From the NCBI GenBank assembly GCA_009908735.1, contig JAAAOR010000022.1:1-9713 (forward strand): a stretch of 9,713 nucleotides of DNA, in the 5' to 3' direction. The stretch comes from Spirochaetota bacterium. Its GTDB lineage: Bacteria; Spirochaetota; Spirochaetia; DSM-27196; PWMO01. The stretch's first letter is position 1, and each line of letters starts with the position of its first letter. Positions 1 to 6,490 of the stretch are shown piece after piece. The position numbers and the translations under genes were made by a program. The notes under the pieces are model-generated. The model was given only the letters and a program-made list of their open reading frames with translations. It was not told the origin of the DNA and searched no databases.

Positions 1-588
1 CACCACCGCGCTGTCGGGGATGCCCGCCTCGGTGAGCAGACGCCTGTCGCGGAAATTGATGGTCGCGTAGGCGAGATTGGGCAGTACCGGGTATATGCTT
101 CCGGTCACGTGGGCGCGAAGCTCGGCTAGATTCTCGAAACGCGCGCACTCGGGGAAATCGTGGATCTGGAAGATGGCTCGCTGGCCGGGCTCGTTTTCGA
201 GTATGTCTATGAGCGCCGAGGTAAAGGCCGGGTTCTTCCCGAGGTGGTAGTTATGTACCCACCATACAATCTCCTCCGAGAGGTAGCTTTCGGTAAGGAT
301 GGAAGCGATTCGTTCCTCTAACAGCGCCATGGGCATAGGCACCGGCATAGTCAGGTGGGATTGCTCGGAGACGTAGCCTATCTCGGGATGCACCCGCACC
401 GATACCCGGAGGTCGGGTGCGGCGGATTGTATCCGAGCGCGGACCGTTTCGGTGTTCTCCTGCGATCCGGTGATGAGAATGACCTCGTCGACCGCGTTCG
501 CATGCAGACCGAGGGCGACGCAGGCCTGCGTGATCACAGCGGTCACCCCTCCTTGTCGAAGATGATAGTGAAAGACGGCAAGTTTCAT
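1..588 (-). CDS. GT-B fold glycosyltransferase, N-terminal part (runs off the left edge)
   Basis: The visible 196 residues begin MKLAVFHYHLRQGGVT, the usual first beta strand and Gly-rich loop of a GT-B (GT4-like) glycosyltransferase, and continue through the N-terminal acceptor-binding domain. Notable segments are VHNYHLGKNP (residues 111-120) and IHDFPECARF (142-151). The C-terminal nucleotide-sugar domain lies outside the window, so donor and product cannot be read. The start at 588 has no Shine-Dalgarno sequence but lies 10 nt after a perfect TATAAT, which suggests a leaderless or near-leaderless message. It is divergent from the GH13_18 phosphorylase at 691 and may share its pathway. An HDF motif also occurs in the GT4 enzyme at 4041-5318. 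The family call is fairly sure; a specific role such as glycoside or compatible-solute synthesis is inference. Confidence 0.75.
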   Translation of the reverse strand, partial: MKLAVFHYHLRQGGVTAVITQACVALGLHANAVDEVILITGSQENTETVRARIQSAAPDLRVSVRVHPEIGYVSEQSHLTMPVPMPMALLEERIASILTESYLSEEIVWWVHNYHLGKNPAFTSALIDILENEPGQRAIFQIHDFPECARFENLAELRAHVTGSIYPVLPNLAYATINFRDRRLLTEAGIPDSAVV

Positions 589-598
589 CGCTTATGTG

Positions 599-628
599 AT
601 TATACGCGGCGTTCAGGGCGGTTGTACA
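599..628 (-). promoter_or_regulatory. Sigma-70-like promoter for the leftward glycosyltransferase
   Basis: On the minus strand a perfect -10 TATAAT occupies 604 to 599. A partial -35, TGTACA (4 of 6), sits at 628 to 623 with an 18-bp spacer. Transcription would begin near 592, giving a leader of only about 3-4 nt before the ATG at 588. Confidence 0.55.
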
Positions 629-654
629 CGCGTCCGCCGAGTGCCGCCGAACGC
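609..654. repeat. Interrupted inverted repeat between divergent promoters, possible operator
   Basis: The left arm GCGTTC-AG-GGCGG (609-621) pairs with the right arm CCGCCGAACGC (644-654), giving 11 paired bases with a 2-nt bulge. The left arm lies in the spacer of the leftward promoter and the right arm abuts the -35 of the rightward one. A regulator binding here could control both genes; this is inference from position and symmetry only. Confidence 0.4.
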
Positions 655-684
655 TTGCAAAATCGGCAATGATGCACCTACAGT
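655..684 (+). promoter_or_regulatory. Candidate promoter for the GH13_18 phosphorylase
   Basis: TTGCAA (655-660) and TACAGT (679-684) are separated by 18 bp. The -10 ends 6 nt before the ATG at 691, so the predicted transcription start is at or next to the A of the ATG. There is no clear Shine-Dalgarno sequence. The -10 is only a 4 of 6 match, so the call rests partly on the same geometry recurring at 8216. Confidence 0.4.
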
Positions 685-690
685 ACGGAT

Positions 691-2469
691 ATGAACCAAC
701 GCATTTACGATTTGCTCTCGGAGATCTACGGTCCGGATGCCGGCGAATCTGCCGCGGCGCGCGTCCACGAACTGCTGCTTCGCTACTCCGAGCGCATCGA
801 GCACCCGTTGCCGGCAGCGGGCGCGCCGGCCGAAGACGAGCCCCCGGTCCCGCTCCCGGTAACAGAGCGGGACACGATCATGATAACCTACGGCGATCAG
901 TTCCGCGGCGCCGACGGGACTCCCCTTTCCTATCTCTACCGCTTTCTCGATGAAGAGACCGAGGGTGCGATTTCCGGCGTTCACATTCTTCCATTCTGGC
1001 CCTACTCCTCGGACGACGGGTTTTCCATCATCGACTACAGACGGGTGGATCCGAGGGTCGGCGACTGGTCCGATATCGAGCAGATTGGTGCCGATTACAG
1101 CCTCATGGCCGACCTCGTGCTCAACCACTGCTCGGCGCAGAGCCGCTGGTTCGAGGGATTCCTGAAGAGCGAGTCGCCCTATACCGAGTACTTCATCACC
1201 GTGGATCCCGATACCGACCTCAGCATGGTCGCCCGACCCCGGGCCCATCCGCTACTTACGCCCTTCGAGACGACCGAGGGGACGAAGTACGTGTGGACAA
1301 CCTTCAGCGCCGATCAAGTTGATCTGAACTTTCGCTCCCCGCGGGTGCTCGAGGAGATGCTCGACGTGTTGCTGCTCTACGTTGAGCGAGGCGCGCGGAT
1401 TATCCGCCTTGACGCAATTGCCTACCTGTGGAAGGAAATCGGACATCCCTCGATCCATCATCCCAAGACGCACCTCCTCGTACAGCTGTTTCGCGCCGTG
1501 ATCGAGGACATCGCCCCGTGGGTCGTCGTAATTACGGAGACCAACGTGCCGCATACGGAAAACCTCAGCTACTTCGGCGATGGCTATAACGAAGCCCACA
1601 TGGTCTATAACTTTTCCCTTCCCCCCCTCGTGCTCGACGCCTTCCTGCGCGAGGATACGGGCCATCTCACCACGTGGGCCGCCGGCCTCGATCGGCCGAG
1701 TGACGCGGTGAGCTTCTTCAACTTCCTCGCCTCCCACGACGGCATCGGCCTGCTGCCGGCCCGCGGCATTCTCGCTGCAGAGGAGATTGAGCGCATGATC
1801 GAGACGGTGGAGACTCGCGGCGGCCGCATTTCCTACAAGGCGACACCCGACGGTGAGATTCCCTACGAGATGAACGTTAACTACCTCTCGGCCGTCACCG
1901 ACCCGAACGTTCCGACCGCCCAGCGTGCTCGCGCGTTCCTCGCCTCCCAGGCAATCATGCTGGCCATGGCCGGCGTGCCCGGCGTGTACGTCCACAGCCT
2001 CCTTGGCTCGACGAACTGGGAGGAGGGGGTCGAACAGACCGGCGTCAACCGCAGTATCAACCGCGAGAAGCTTGATTACGCCACCATCGTCGACGACATC
2101 AACACCGAAGGCACCCTGCGCGCCACCGTCTTCGAGGGCTACCGCCGCATGCTCCAGGTCCGCGCCGCGGAGCCGGCCTTCCCCCAACGCATCCTCGAAG
2201 CCGGCCACCAGGTGTTCGTCGTCCTTCGCGGCGCCGCCGACGATACCGCCGGCGCCACCGCATCCCCGCTCGTGCTCTGCCTGCATAACGTCTCTTCCGG
2301 TGAAGCTGAGTGCCGTTTCCACACGGGCGACATCGGCTCTCCCGCGGAGAATACCTTCCGTGAGCTCGTAAGCGAGGATGTATTTTTTCCGCATTGGGAG
2401 AAAGGGCGGGCAGGCGAGTTCTCGGTTGAGCTTGAGGCGTTTGAGGTTATGTGGCTGAAACTCCGATAA
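691..2469 (+). CDS. GH13_18 alpha-glucoside phosphorylase, probably glucosylglycerate phosphorylase
   Basis: This 592-residue GH13 enzyme should cleave an alpha-glucoside with inorganic phosphate, releasing glucose 1-phosphate in the cytoplasm. Visible GH13 regions are DLVLNH (141-146), the nucleophile segment IIRLDAIAYLWKEIG with Asp241, the acid/base segment ITETNVPHTENLSYFGDG with Glu283, and FLASHDGIG with Asp350. SINREKLDY follows further on and a beta-rich C-terminal domain closes the protein. The ETNVPH..NLSYFGDG segment and the length resemble glucosylglycerate phosphorylases (YcjM type) rather than classical sucrose phosphorylase, which is nearer 500 residues. The segment after the nucleophile, GHPSIHHPKTH (251-261), differs from the GT.CIHLPQTH I recall for relatives. 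It is divergent from a glycosyltransferase. Sucrose 6-phosphate or glucosylglycerol specificity cannot be excluded. Confidence 0.8.
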   Translation: MNQRIYDLLSEIYGPDAGESAAARVHELLLRYSERIEHPLPAAGAPAEDEPPVPLPVTERDTIMITYGDQFRGADGTPLSYLYRFLDEETEGAISGVHILPFWPYSSDDGFSIIDYRRVDPRVGDWSDIEQIGADYSLMADLVLNHCSAQSRWFEGFLKSESPYTEYFITVDPDTDLSMVARPRAHPLLTPFETTEGTKYVWTTFSADQVDLNFRSPRVLEEMLDVLLLYVERGARIIRLDAIAYLWKEIGHPSIHHPKTHLLVQLFRAVIEDIAPWVVVITETNVPHTENLSYFGDGYNEAHMVYNFSLPPLVLDAFLREDTGHLTTWAAGLDRPSDAVSFFNFLASHDGIGLLPARGILAAEEIERMIETVETRGGRISYKATPDGEIPYEMNVNYLSAVTDPNVPTAQRARAFLASQAIMLAMAGVPGVYVHSLLGSTNWEEGVEQTGVNRSINREKLDYATIVDDINTEGTLRATVFEGYRRMLQVRAAEPAFPQRILEAGHQVFVVLRGAADDTAGATASPLVLCLHNVSSGEAECRFHTGDIGSPAENTFRELVSEDVFFPHWEKGRAGEFSVELEAFEVMWLKLR

Positions 2470-2487
2470 CCGTGGAGTGTATAGGAC

Positions 2488-2623
2488 CGTGTTGGTGGGT
2501 ACCGGGCTAATTTATTATCCTGCACGCCTGTAGCAGTTGCCTCGTGACCGCGGGTTCGGTATATCGTTTCATTTAGACGTATTTCCCCCTGTTGTAGGGC
2601 TTTAGCCGAAATCGACCAACACG
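2488..2623. repeat. 136-bp element with about 22-bp imperfect inverted ends
   Basis: CGTGTTGGT (2488-2496) is exactly complementary to ACCAACACG (2615-2623). After 6-8 unpaired nt on each side, GGCTAA (2505-2510) is complementary to TTAGCC (2602-2607). The arms enclose 91 bp with small possible hairpins, such as ACCG/CGGT around 2548-2561 and CCCT/AGGG around 2587-2599. It fills the gap between two convergent genes and has no ORF or obvious target-site duplication. It could be a structured RNA, a bidirectional terminator without U-tract, or a short mobile remnant. Confidence 0.5.
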
Positions 2624-2634
2624 ATTCTTGATAC

Positions 2635-3975
2635 CTACAAGCGCTCGCGTGCCCGGACGGCCTGCGGGCTGCCGGGGCGACGCTCGATGAGCCGACTGTA
2701 AAAGCGAGCTGCGTACTCCGGCTCGCCAAGCTGCTCCTCGAGACCGATACCAGTTTTGAGCATCGCCTCCGGCCAAAGCTCGGATACCGGGTAGGCCACC
2801 GCCAACTGGGTGTAGGCGATGATCGCCTCCTCGTGGCGATCGAGCTTCGAGAGGTGTTCGGCGCGGGTGAGCAGCGCCCGGGGAGCAAGCGAGGAGTTGG
2901 GATAGCGCTCCACGTAGGCGGCCGCCTCCTCGACGTAAAGCTCCTTGAACCGCCTGGTCTCGAGAGCGTGCAGTCCTGCGAGGTAGAGCTCGTAGCGGGA
3001 GGCGATCGTGGCGGCAACGCCGCGCACATCGACGGCTGCACCGCCTGCTTCGCCGGCGACGTCCGCGTTGCCGCCGGTGTCCGCGCCGTCCACAGTGTTT
3101 CCGCCCGCGGCCTCCGGCGCGGCCACGAGCTCGAGCAGCGTGTCGCGATCTTGTCCCCATTCTCGCACGTTGCGTTGTACGAGACGAGCGGCAGTGCGCC
3201 GCGAGGCGGGGGTGACGTGGGAGTCCGGACGCACGGCCAGTTGGCGGAGGAGAATTATGGTGGCCTCTTCGTCCTCCTCGCGTGTTGCGAGGAGCGCGCC
3301 GAGTTGATACTCGGCCTCGGCAATGAACTCGCTCTGGGGGTAGGCGCGGATGTAGGTACGGAGGCTGCGCTCGAGATCATCGCCGACGACTTCGATATTC
3401 TGCTCGGCAAGACTGCGGATATAGCTCTCCCGGCGCGCACGTATGTCGCCGTCGAGGCCGGTGAGGATTCCGTACTTGTACTGGACGTAGCTCTTTCGGT
3501 TCTGCGCTATGCGGTAGGCGGTCGCCACGTCGAAGGCCCAGGCAACTCCGTTTATGAAGAATCCTCCCGCTATGAGCGACGCGTTGGTTATGGCGTTGCG
3601 GTAACGCTCGGGCGACTCGGTGATAGTGGACAGTTGCCAGATGTCGCTGAAGTCATTCCACTGTCGAAGCATACCGGTGAGGATCATTGCCGCACCGCCC
3701 GCGCGCACTCCCGCAACGCTCCACCCGAGGGTCGGCTCGCCCACGCCGAAGAGGGCGTAACCAGGGACCCAGACGGCCATGAACATAGCGAAGAAGTCTA
3801 CGCTGCGAGTCATCTCGAGGTATTCATCGTATTCCATCTCCACGGGCAACCCCTCGCGTAACTCCGGAGGGAGTTCACGGAAGAGCTGCGGGAGCATGTT
3901 CATCTGTGCCTGTGCGGTTGCGCCCGCGGTGAAGAACAGGAGCGCTATCGCACCCGCACGCACGTGTTTTTCCAT
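2635..3975 (-). CDS. Exported or membrane protein with C-terminal TPR-like repeats
   Basis: I chose the ATG at 3975 (446 residues) because GGGAGG lies 8 nt upstream and it starts directly on a signal-like sequence, MEKHVRAGAIALLFFTAGATAQAQ. An in-frame ATG at 4008 lacks this support. Residues 60-103 and 130-157 are hydrophobic and Gly/Ala-rich (VPGYALFGVGEPTLGWSVAG; NASLIAGGFFINGVAWAFDV), suggesting membrane hairpins. Residues 200-275 and 324-446 are helical and TPR-like (YVERYPNSSLAPRALLTRAEHL; AYTQLAVAYPVSELWPEAML). They are separated by a Gly/Ala/Asp-rich linker at 286-318. The gene lies 65 bp behind the GT4 gene, presumably in the same transcript. It may be an envelope scaffold; I do not recognise a named family and assign no biochemical role. 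Confidence 0.7.
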   Translation of the reverse strand: MEKHVRAGAIALLFFTAGATAQAQMNMLPQLFRELPPELREGLPVEMEYDEYLEMTRSVDFFAMFMAVWVPGYALFGVGEPTLGWSVAGVRAGGAAMILTGMLRQWNDFSDIWQLSTITESPERYRNAITNASLIAGGFFINGVAWAFDVATAYRIAQNRKSYVQYKYGILTGLDGDIRARRESYIRSLAEQNIEVVGDDLERSLRTYIRAYPQSEFIAEAEYQLGALLATREEDEEATIILLRQLAVRPDSHVTPASRRTAARLVQRNVREWGQDRDTLLELVAAPEAAGGNTVDGADTGGNADVAGEAGGAAVDVRGVAATIASRYELYLAGLHALETRRFKELYVEEAAAYVERYPNSSLAPRALLTRAEHLSKLDRHEEAIIAYTQLAVAYPVSELWPEAMLKTGIGLEEQLGEPEYAARFYSRLIERRPGSPQAVRARERL

Positions 3976-3988
3976 GTGTCTTCCCTCC

Positions 3989-4051
3989 CGCCGCCGCGGT
4001 ACCCACAACGGACGCCGCGGTACCGACAGCGGACGCCGCGTTACCGACAGC
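3989..4051. repeat. Three tandem 21-bp repeats across the GT4 stop codon
   Basis: Units are 3989-4009, 4010-4030 and 4031-4051. The last two differ at one base; the first has four mismatches. Each of the two better units can form a GCGG-cgt-CCGC mini-hairpin on the minus strand. The unit length keeps the reading frame. The single-base difference is what gives TAA (the GT4 stop) where the other two copies read TAC. Confidence 0.8.
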
Positions 4052-5318
4052 CGTCCTCGGCGCCCTCTTCCCCGAAGATCGCCGTCAGCAGATAGTACAG
4101 TTTGGTGCGCAGAATGTGGTAGGAAAAGTACTTACAGGCCAGCCGGTAGTTGTTCTCGACCATGCGCGTGCGAAGCTCGGGGTCGTCGAGGACTCGCTTG
4201 GTGTGCTCGACGGTCTCGGTTGAGATGAAGTCGTCCATCTCAATCACGTCGAAGCCGAGTGGCTTTATGTCGTGGGAGTAGATGGAGTAGTTGTTCACGA
4301 GCACCGGCTTTCGGAAGTACACGGCCTCGAGGAACGCGTTTCCGAAGCCCTCGATGAGGGACGGATAGGTGACGAGATCGGCGTGGGGATACACGTCTTG
4401 CAGGCTGTAGACCTTCCTCCCGTCCGGCGTCGTCCCGCGTGTATCGTCTATGACGTGGTCGTCGAAGAGGGCTCGAACGCCGAGAAGATCGGCGAAATCA
4501 TGCACTCGCTGTTGGTACTCATAGCCCTCGTCTCCAGATGCGTGAGATATCACCAGAGCGGCCTTTCGATTGAGACGGGCCACGAGCTCGATGGCGTGCT
4601 CGATGCCCTTTCGCTGTACGACGCGTGTCGGCTGCAGCACCAGGAGCTCATCGGGCTCGAGGCCGAGCGCCTCCCGCACGTCCGCATTGTACTCGTCGAT
4701 GCCGGCGGGTGGGTGCTCGAACTCCATCACGTTCGGGATCAGGGTAGACGCGATGCCGGTGCGCAGCGCCAGCTGGTTCTGAGCCGAGGTGTTGATGACC
4801 ACATGCTGGACGTTATTGAGATGGGGCGGGAAGCCGGCGTTGAGGATGTCCCAGATGGAATTGGTGAGAAAGCGCTTTCGCTCCCAGAAAAAATCATGAT
4901 GATGGGCGATAGTCGGTATGTGCGTCTCGGCGATAACCTCTGTTAGCGCCATGCCGAGTGGTACGTTCAACGGGATCGTGACGGCATTCTGCGGCACGAG
5001 AACGTCGAGGTCGAACCGACGGATGAACTCGTAGATATGTGCTTTGATGCGCGTGCGGTACTCATGAAGCTCGCCGGTAAGCCTCTCGGGGCGGCTGCCG
5101 CCGGCAAAGCACTCCTCGTAGAGGCGGCGGATATCGGGGTGCTTGAAATGGAGCTCCTCCACCAGCATCGAGCGCTCGCCCGGGGTCTCTAGCTCGCCGC
5201 CGAGGAAAAAGTTGGTGCAGCCGAGTTCCTCGAATACCTCGGCCCACTTCGCCGTCTCGAGGGAAACCCCGTCGGTTCCGGCAAAGCGAAAAGACACGAA
5301 CCCGATGTTCTTTCGCAT
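4041..5318 (-). CDS. GT4-family glycosyltransferase
   Basis: This 425-residue GT-B retaining glycosyltransferase should transfer a sugar from a nucleotide donor. The N-terminal Rossmann-like domain starts MRKNIGFVSFRFAGTDGVSLE and contains AHHHDFFWERKRF (138-150). The C-terminal donor domain opens near IPNVMEF (194-200), followed by LQPTRVVQRKGIEHAI with Arg232 and Lys237. The family-defining E-x7-E is Glu323 to Glu331 in SLIEGFGNAFLEAVYF. It has its own promoter and apparently a leaderless start: there is no Shine-Dalgarno, and the -10 ends 9 nt before the ATG. The reading frame ends inside a 21-bp tandem repeat. With the GH13_18 phosphorylase and second glycosyltransferase nearby, a role in a glucosylglycerate-type solute is possible (mannosylglucosylglycerate synthases are GT-B enzymes), but donor and acceptor cannot be read from sequence. 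Confidence 0.8.
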   Translation of the reverse strand: MRKNIGFVSFRFAGTDGVSLETAKWAEVFEELGCTNFFLGGELETPGERSMLVEELHFKHPDIRRLYEECFAGGSRPERLTGELHEYRTRIKAHIYEFIRRFDLDVLVPQNAVTIPLNVPLGMALTEVIAETHIPTIAHHHDFFWERKRFLTNSIWDILNAGFPPHLNNVQHVVINTSAQNQLALRTGIASTLIPNVMEFEHPPAGIDEYNADVREALGLEPDELLVLQPTRVVQRKGIEHAIELVARLNRKAALVISHASGDEGYEYQQRVHDFADLLGVRALFDDHVIDDTRGTTPDGRKVYSLQDVYPHADLVTYPSLIEGFGNAFLEAVYFRKPVLVNNYSIYSHDIKPLGFDVIEMDDFISTETVEHTKRVLDDPELRTRMVENNYRLACKYFSYHILRTKLYYLLTAIFGEEGAEDGCR

Positions 5319-5327
5319 GATTCCCGG

Positions 5328-5356
5328 ATTGTAGGCGGGCTACTGCGGGGGGTCAA
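5328..5356 (-). promoter_or_regulatory. Strong sigma-70-like promoter for the GT4 gene
   Basis: On the minus strand TTGACC (5356 to 5351, 5 of 6) and TACAAT (5333 to 5328, 5 of 6) are separated by exactly 17 bp. The predicted start of transcription is near 5321, about 3 nt before the ATG at 5318. The promoter sits just after the stop of the upstream hydrolase gene, so the GT4 and TPR genes can be expressed apart from the epmA operon. Confidence 0.65.
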
Positions 5357-5357
5357 G

Positions 5358-5900
5358 CTATTTCACGAGCTTTGAGAGCGCCTTGAAGGTGTCTGTTCCG
5401 CTGTAGCGGCAGAGCTCGAAGAGGACGGACTCGGTGGTCGTCACGATTACCCCGGCGTGTCGCATGCGCTCTATTGCGACCTTCTTGTCGTTGGGTTTTC
5501 GCGAGGAGGTGGCGTCTTCCACGACAATCGGCGTGTAGCCCGCCTCCAGCAGATCCATCGAGGTCTGAAGCAGGCATACGTGCGCCTCGATTCCGGCAAT
5601 GACGAGGTGGTGGCGGCCCGTCTGCCCGAGCGCTGTGGTAAACGCCGGCTCGTCTACACAGCTAAATGCGGTTTTCTCGATGGGGTCAAAGTGATCGAAG
5701 GCCCTGCTGACGGGGTCGATGGTTTCGCCGAGGCCCCTCGTGTACTGCTGGGTTACCAGCTGCGGCACCTCGAGTAGTTGCAGTCCAGCGATGAGGCTGC
5801 GCAGATTTTGCTGCGTCGTGTATGAGTCGTACATGTAGGGAAACAGCCGGGTCTGAACGTCGACGATTACCCCGACACTGTCATCCGGTGGTATTCTCAT
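5358..5900 (-). CDS. Isochorismatase-like cysteine hydrolase
   Basis: This is a 180-residue single-domain member of the isochorismatase/nicotinamidase superfamily (YcaC-like). The catalytic triad is visible: Asp14 in VIVDVQTRLF, Lys76 in PIEKTAFSC, and Cys109 in IAGIEAHVCLLQT. The IEAH segment before the cysteine is the usual oxyanion/cis-peptide region. I chose the ATG at 5900, with GGGAGA ending 8 nt upstream; longer frames reaching back into the Rrf2 gene are shadows. The gene lies 106 bp behind the Rrf2 regulator on the same strand, with two hairpins between them. It may be that regulator's target or simply the last gene of the epmA-efp operon. The substrate (an amide or isochorismate-like ether) cannot be inferred; YcaC-type members are often of unknown function. 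Confidence 0.85.
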   Translation of the reverse strand: MRIPPDDSVGVIVDVQTRLFPYMYDSYTTQQNLRSLIAGLQLLEVPQLVTQQYTRGLGETIDPVSRAFDHFDPIEKTAFSCVDEPAFTTALGQTGRHHLVIAGIEAHVCLLQTSMDLLEAGYTPIVVEDATSSRKPNDKKVAIERMRHAGVIVTTTESVLFELCRYSGTDTFKALSKLVK

Positions 5901-5957
5901 ATTACGCTTCTCCCACAAACCGGCCGCTCGGGAATAGGGTGCCACCGCACCGGCCCT

Positions 5958-5982
5958 CGCCCCGGGACCGGAGTCTGGGGCG
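5958..5982. other. GC-rich hairpin in the Rrf2-hydrolase gap
   Basis: CGCCCC (5958-5963) pairs with GGGGCG (5977-5982), and up to three further inner pairs including G-U are possible. There is no U-tract on either side. With the hairpin at 5988-6006 it makes the intercistronic stretch highly structured, which could slow RNA decay or lower expression of the hydrolase. Confidence 0.45.
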
Positions 5983-5987
5983 GGGGT

Positions 5988-6006
5988 CGCGTCGTGATGC
6001 GACGCG
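5988..6006 (-). other. Hairpin directly after the Rrf2 stop codon
   Basis: CGCGTCG (5988-5994) and CGACGCG (6000-6006) form a perfect 7-bp stem around a 5-nt loop, starting on the base next to the Rrf2 stop codon (6007-6009). It is followed on the minus strand by C-rich sequence rather than U residues. That argues against a standard intrinsic terminator and for a processing or attenuation element. Confidence 0.6.
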
Positions 6007-6453
6007 TCAGACGAGAAGCTGCTCGGTTTCCTCGCGGCTGCGGTCCATAATCTTGCGCAGCGTGATGTTTTCGAAATAACCGGTAATGTGCTCCGATACC
6101 TCGTGCCACACGTCGTGCATAAGGCACTCCTCGGCACGGCTGCATTCCGCGGAATCGCCGTTTCGCGCCGGCGTGGTGCAGGGGGTAAGCTCGATCCCCT
6201 CGCCGACCGCCTCGAAAATGGCGCGGACGCTGATATCCTCCGGAGCCATGCGGAGAACGAACCCTCCCCCGGGGCCTCTCACCGAATCAATGACACCGGA
6301 TTTCTTGAGCCGGAAGAAAATCTGCTCGAGAAACTCCGGGGAAATTGACTCTGCCTCGGCCAGCTTCTTGATGGGAGTCGGCTTCTCGCCGCCCTCGAGT
6401 GCCAGCGTGACCAGTGCGCGTAGCGCGTAGCGTCCTTTCGTTGTAACTCTCAT
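6007..6453 (-). CDS. Rrf2-family transcriptional regulator with a probable Fe-S cluster site
   Basis: This 148-residue winged-helix protein has the Rrf2 signature: MRVTTKGRYALRALVTLAL, then the recognition region ISPEFLEQIFFRLKKSGVI (37-55) and the wing SVRGPGGGFVL (57-67). Three cysteines, Cys92, Cys104 and Cys110, occupy the cluster-binding loop as in IscR, NsrR and RirA. The first gap (11 residues) is longer than the five in IscR. It probably senses iron, redox state or nitric oxide through an Fe-S cluster. The start at 6453 has a good GAGGTGA Shine-Dalgarno. It lies 37 bp after efp with a 21-nt dyad between them, which may be a hairpin or its own operator. There is no adjacent iscS/iscU, so an IscR-proper role is not supported by context. 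Confidence 0.9.
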   Translation of the reverse strand: MRVTTKGRYALRALVTLALEGGEKPTPIKKLAEAESISPEFLEQIFFRLKKSGVIDSVRGPGGGFVLRMAPEDISVRAIFEAVGEGIELTPCTTPARNGDSAECSRAEECLMHDVWHEVSEHITGYFENITLRKIMDRSREETEQLLV

Positions 6454-6468
6454 ATTCTCACCTCGTTT

Positions 6469-6489
6469 CCCCGGTTTCGAACACCGGGG
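6469..6489. other. Perfect dyad between efp and the Rrf2 gene (hairpin or operator)
   Basis: CCCCGGT (6469-6475) and ACCGGGG (6483-6489) form a perfect 7-bp stem around a 7-nt loop. It begins one base after the efp stop codon and ends 4 nt before the Rrf2 Shine-Dalgarno, which stays unpaired. No U-tract follows. It may be an intercistronic RNA hairpin or a DNA site for autoregulation. Confidence 0.6.
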
Positions 6490-6490
6490 T

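Noticed and set aside
1252..2394. Long minus-strand open frame (380 codons) opposite the phosphorylase
   Set aside because: It is antisense to a well-supported GH13 gene with all catalytic motifs, its translation resembles no family, and long antisense frames are expected in GC-rich DNA.
2587..2599. Small CCCT/AGGG hairpin as a rho-independent terminator
   Set aside because: Only four pairs and no U-tract on either strand, so it is too weak to call by itself; it is noted only as part of the larger inverted-repeat element.
2833..3861. Plus-strand open frame of 342 codons opposite the TPR gene
   Set aside because: The minus strand has a signal sequence, a Shine-Dalgarno and TPR-like repeats; the plus-strand translation is low-quality and lacks motifs.
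3976..4008. Upstream ATG at 4008 for the TPR protein
   Set aside because: It would put an Arg-rich MWVPRRREGRH in front of an otherwise normal signal sequence, has no Shine-Dalgarno, and lies in the tandem repeat.
5901..6137. N-terminal extension of the isochorismatase frame back into the Rrf2 gene
   Set aside because: The extension overlaps a real gene, its sequence is not family-like, and the ATG at 5900 has a Shine-Dalgarno and starts at the conserved domain edge.
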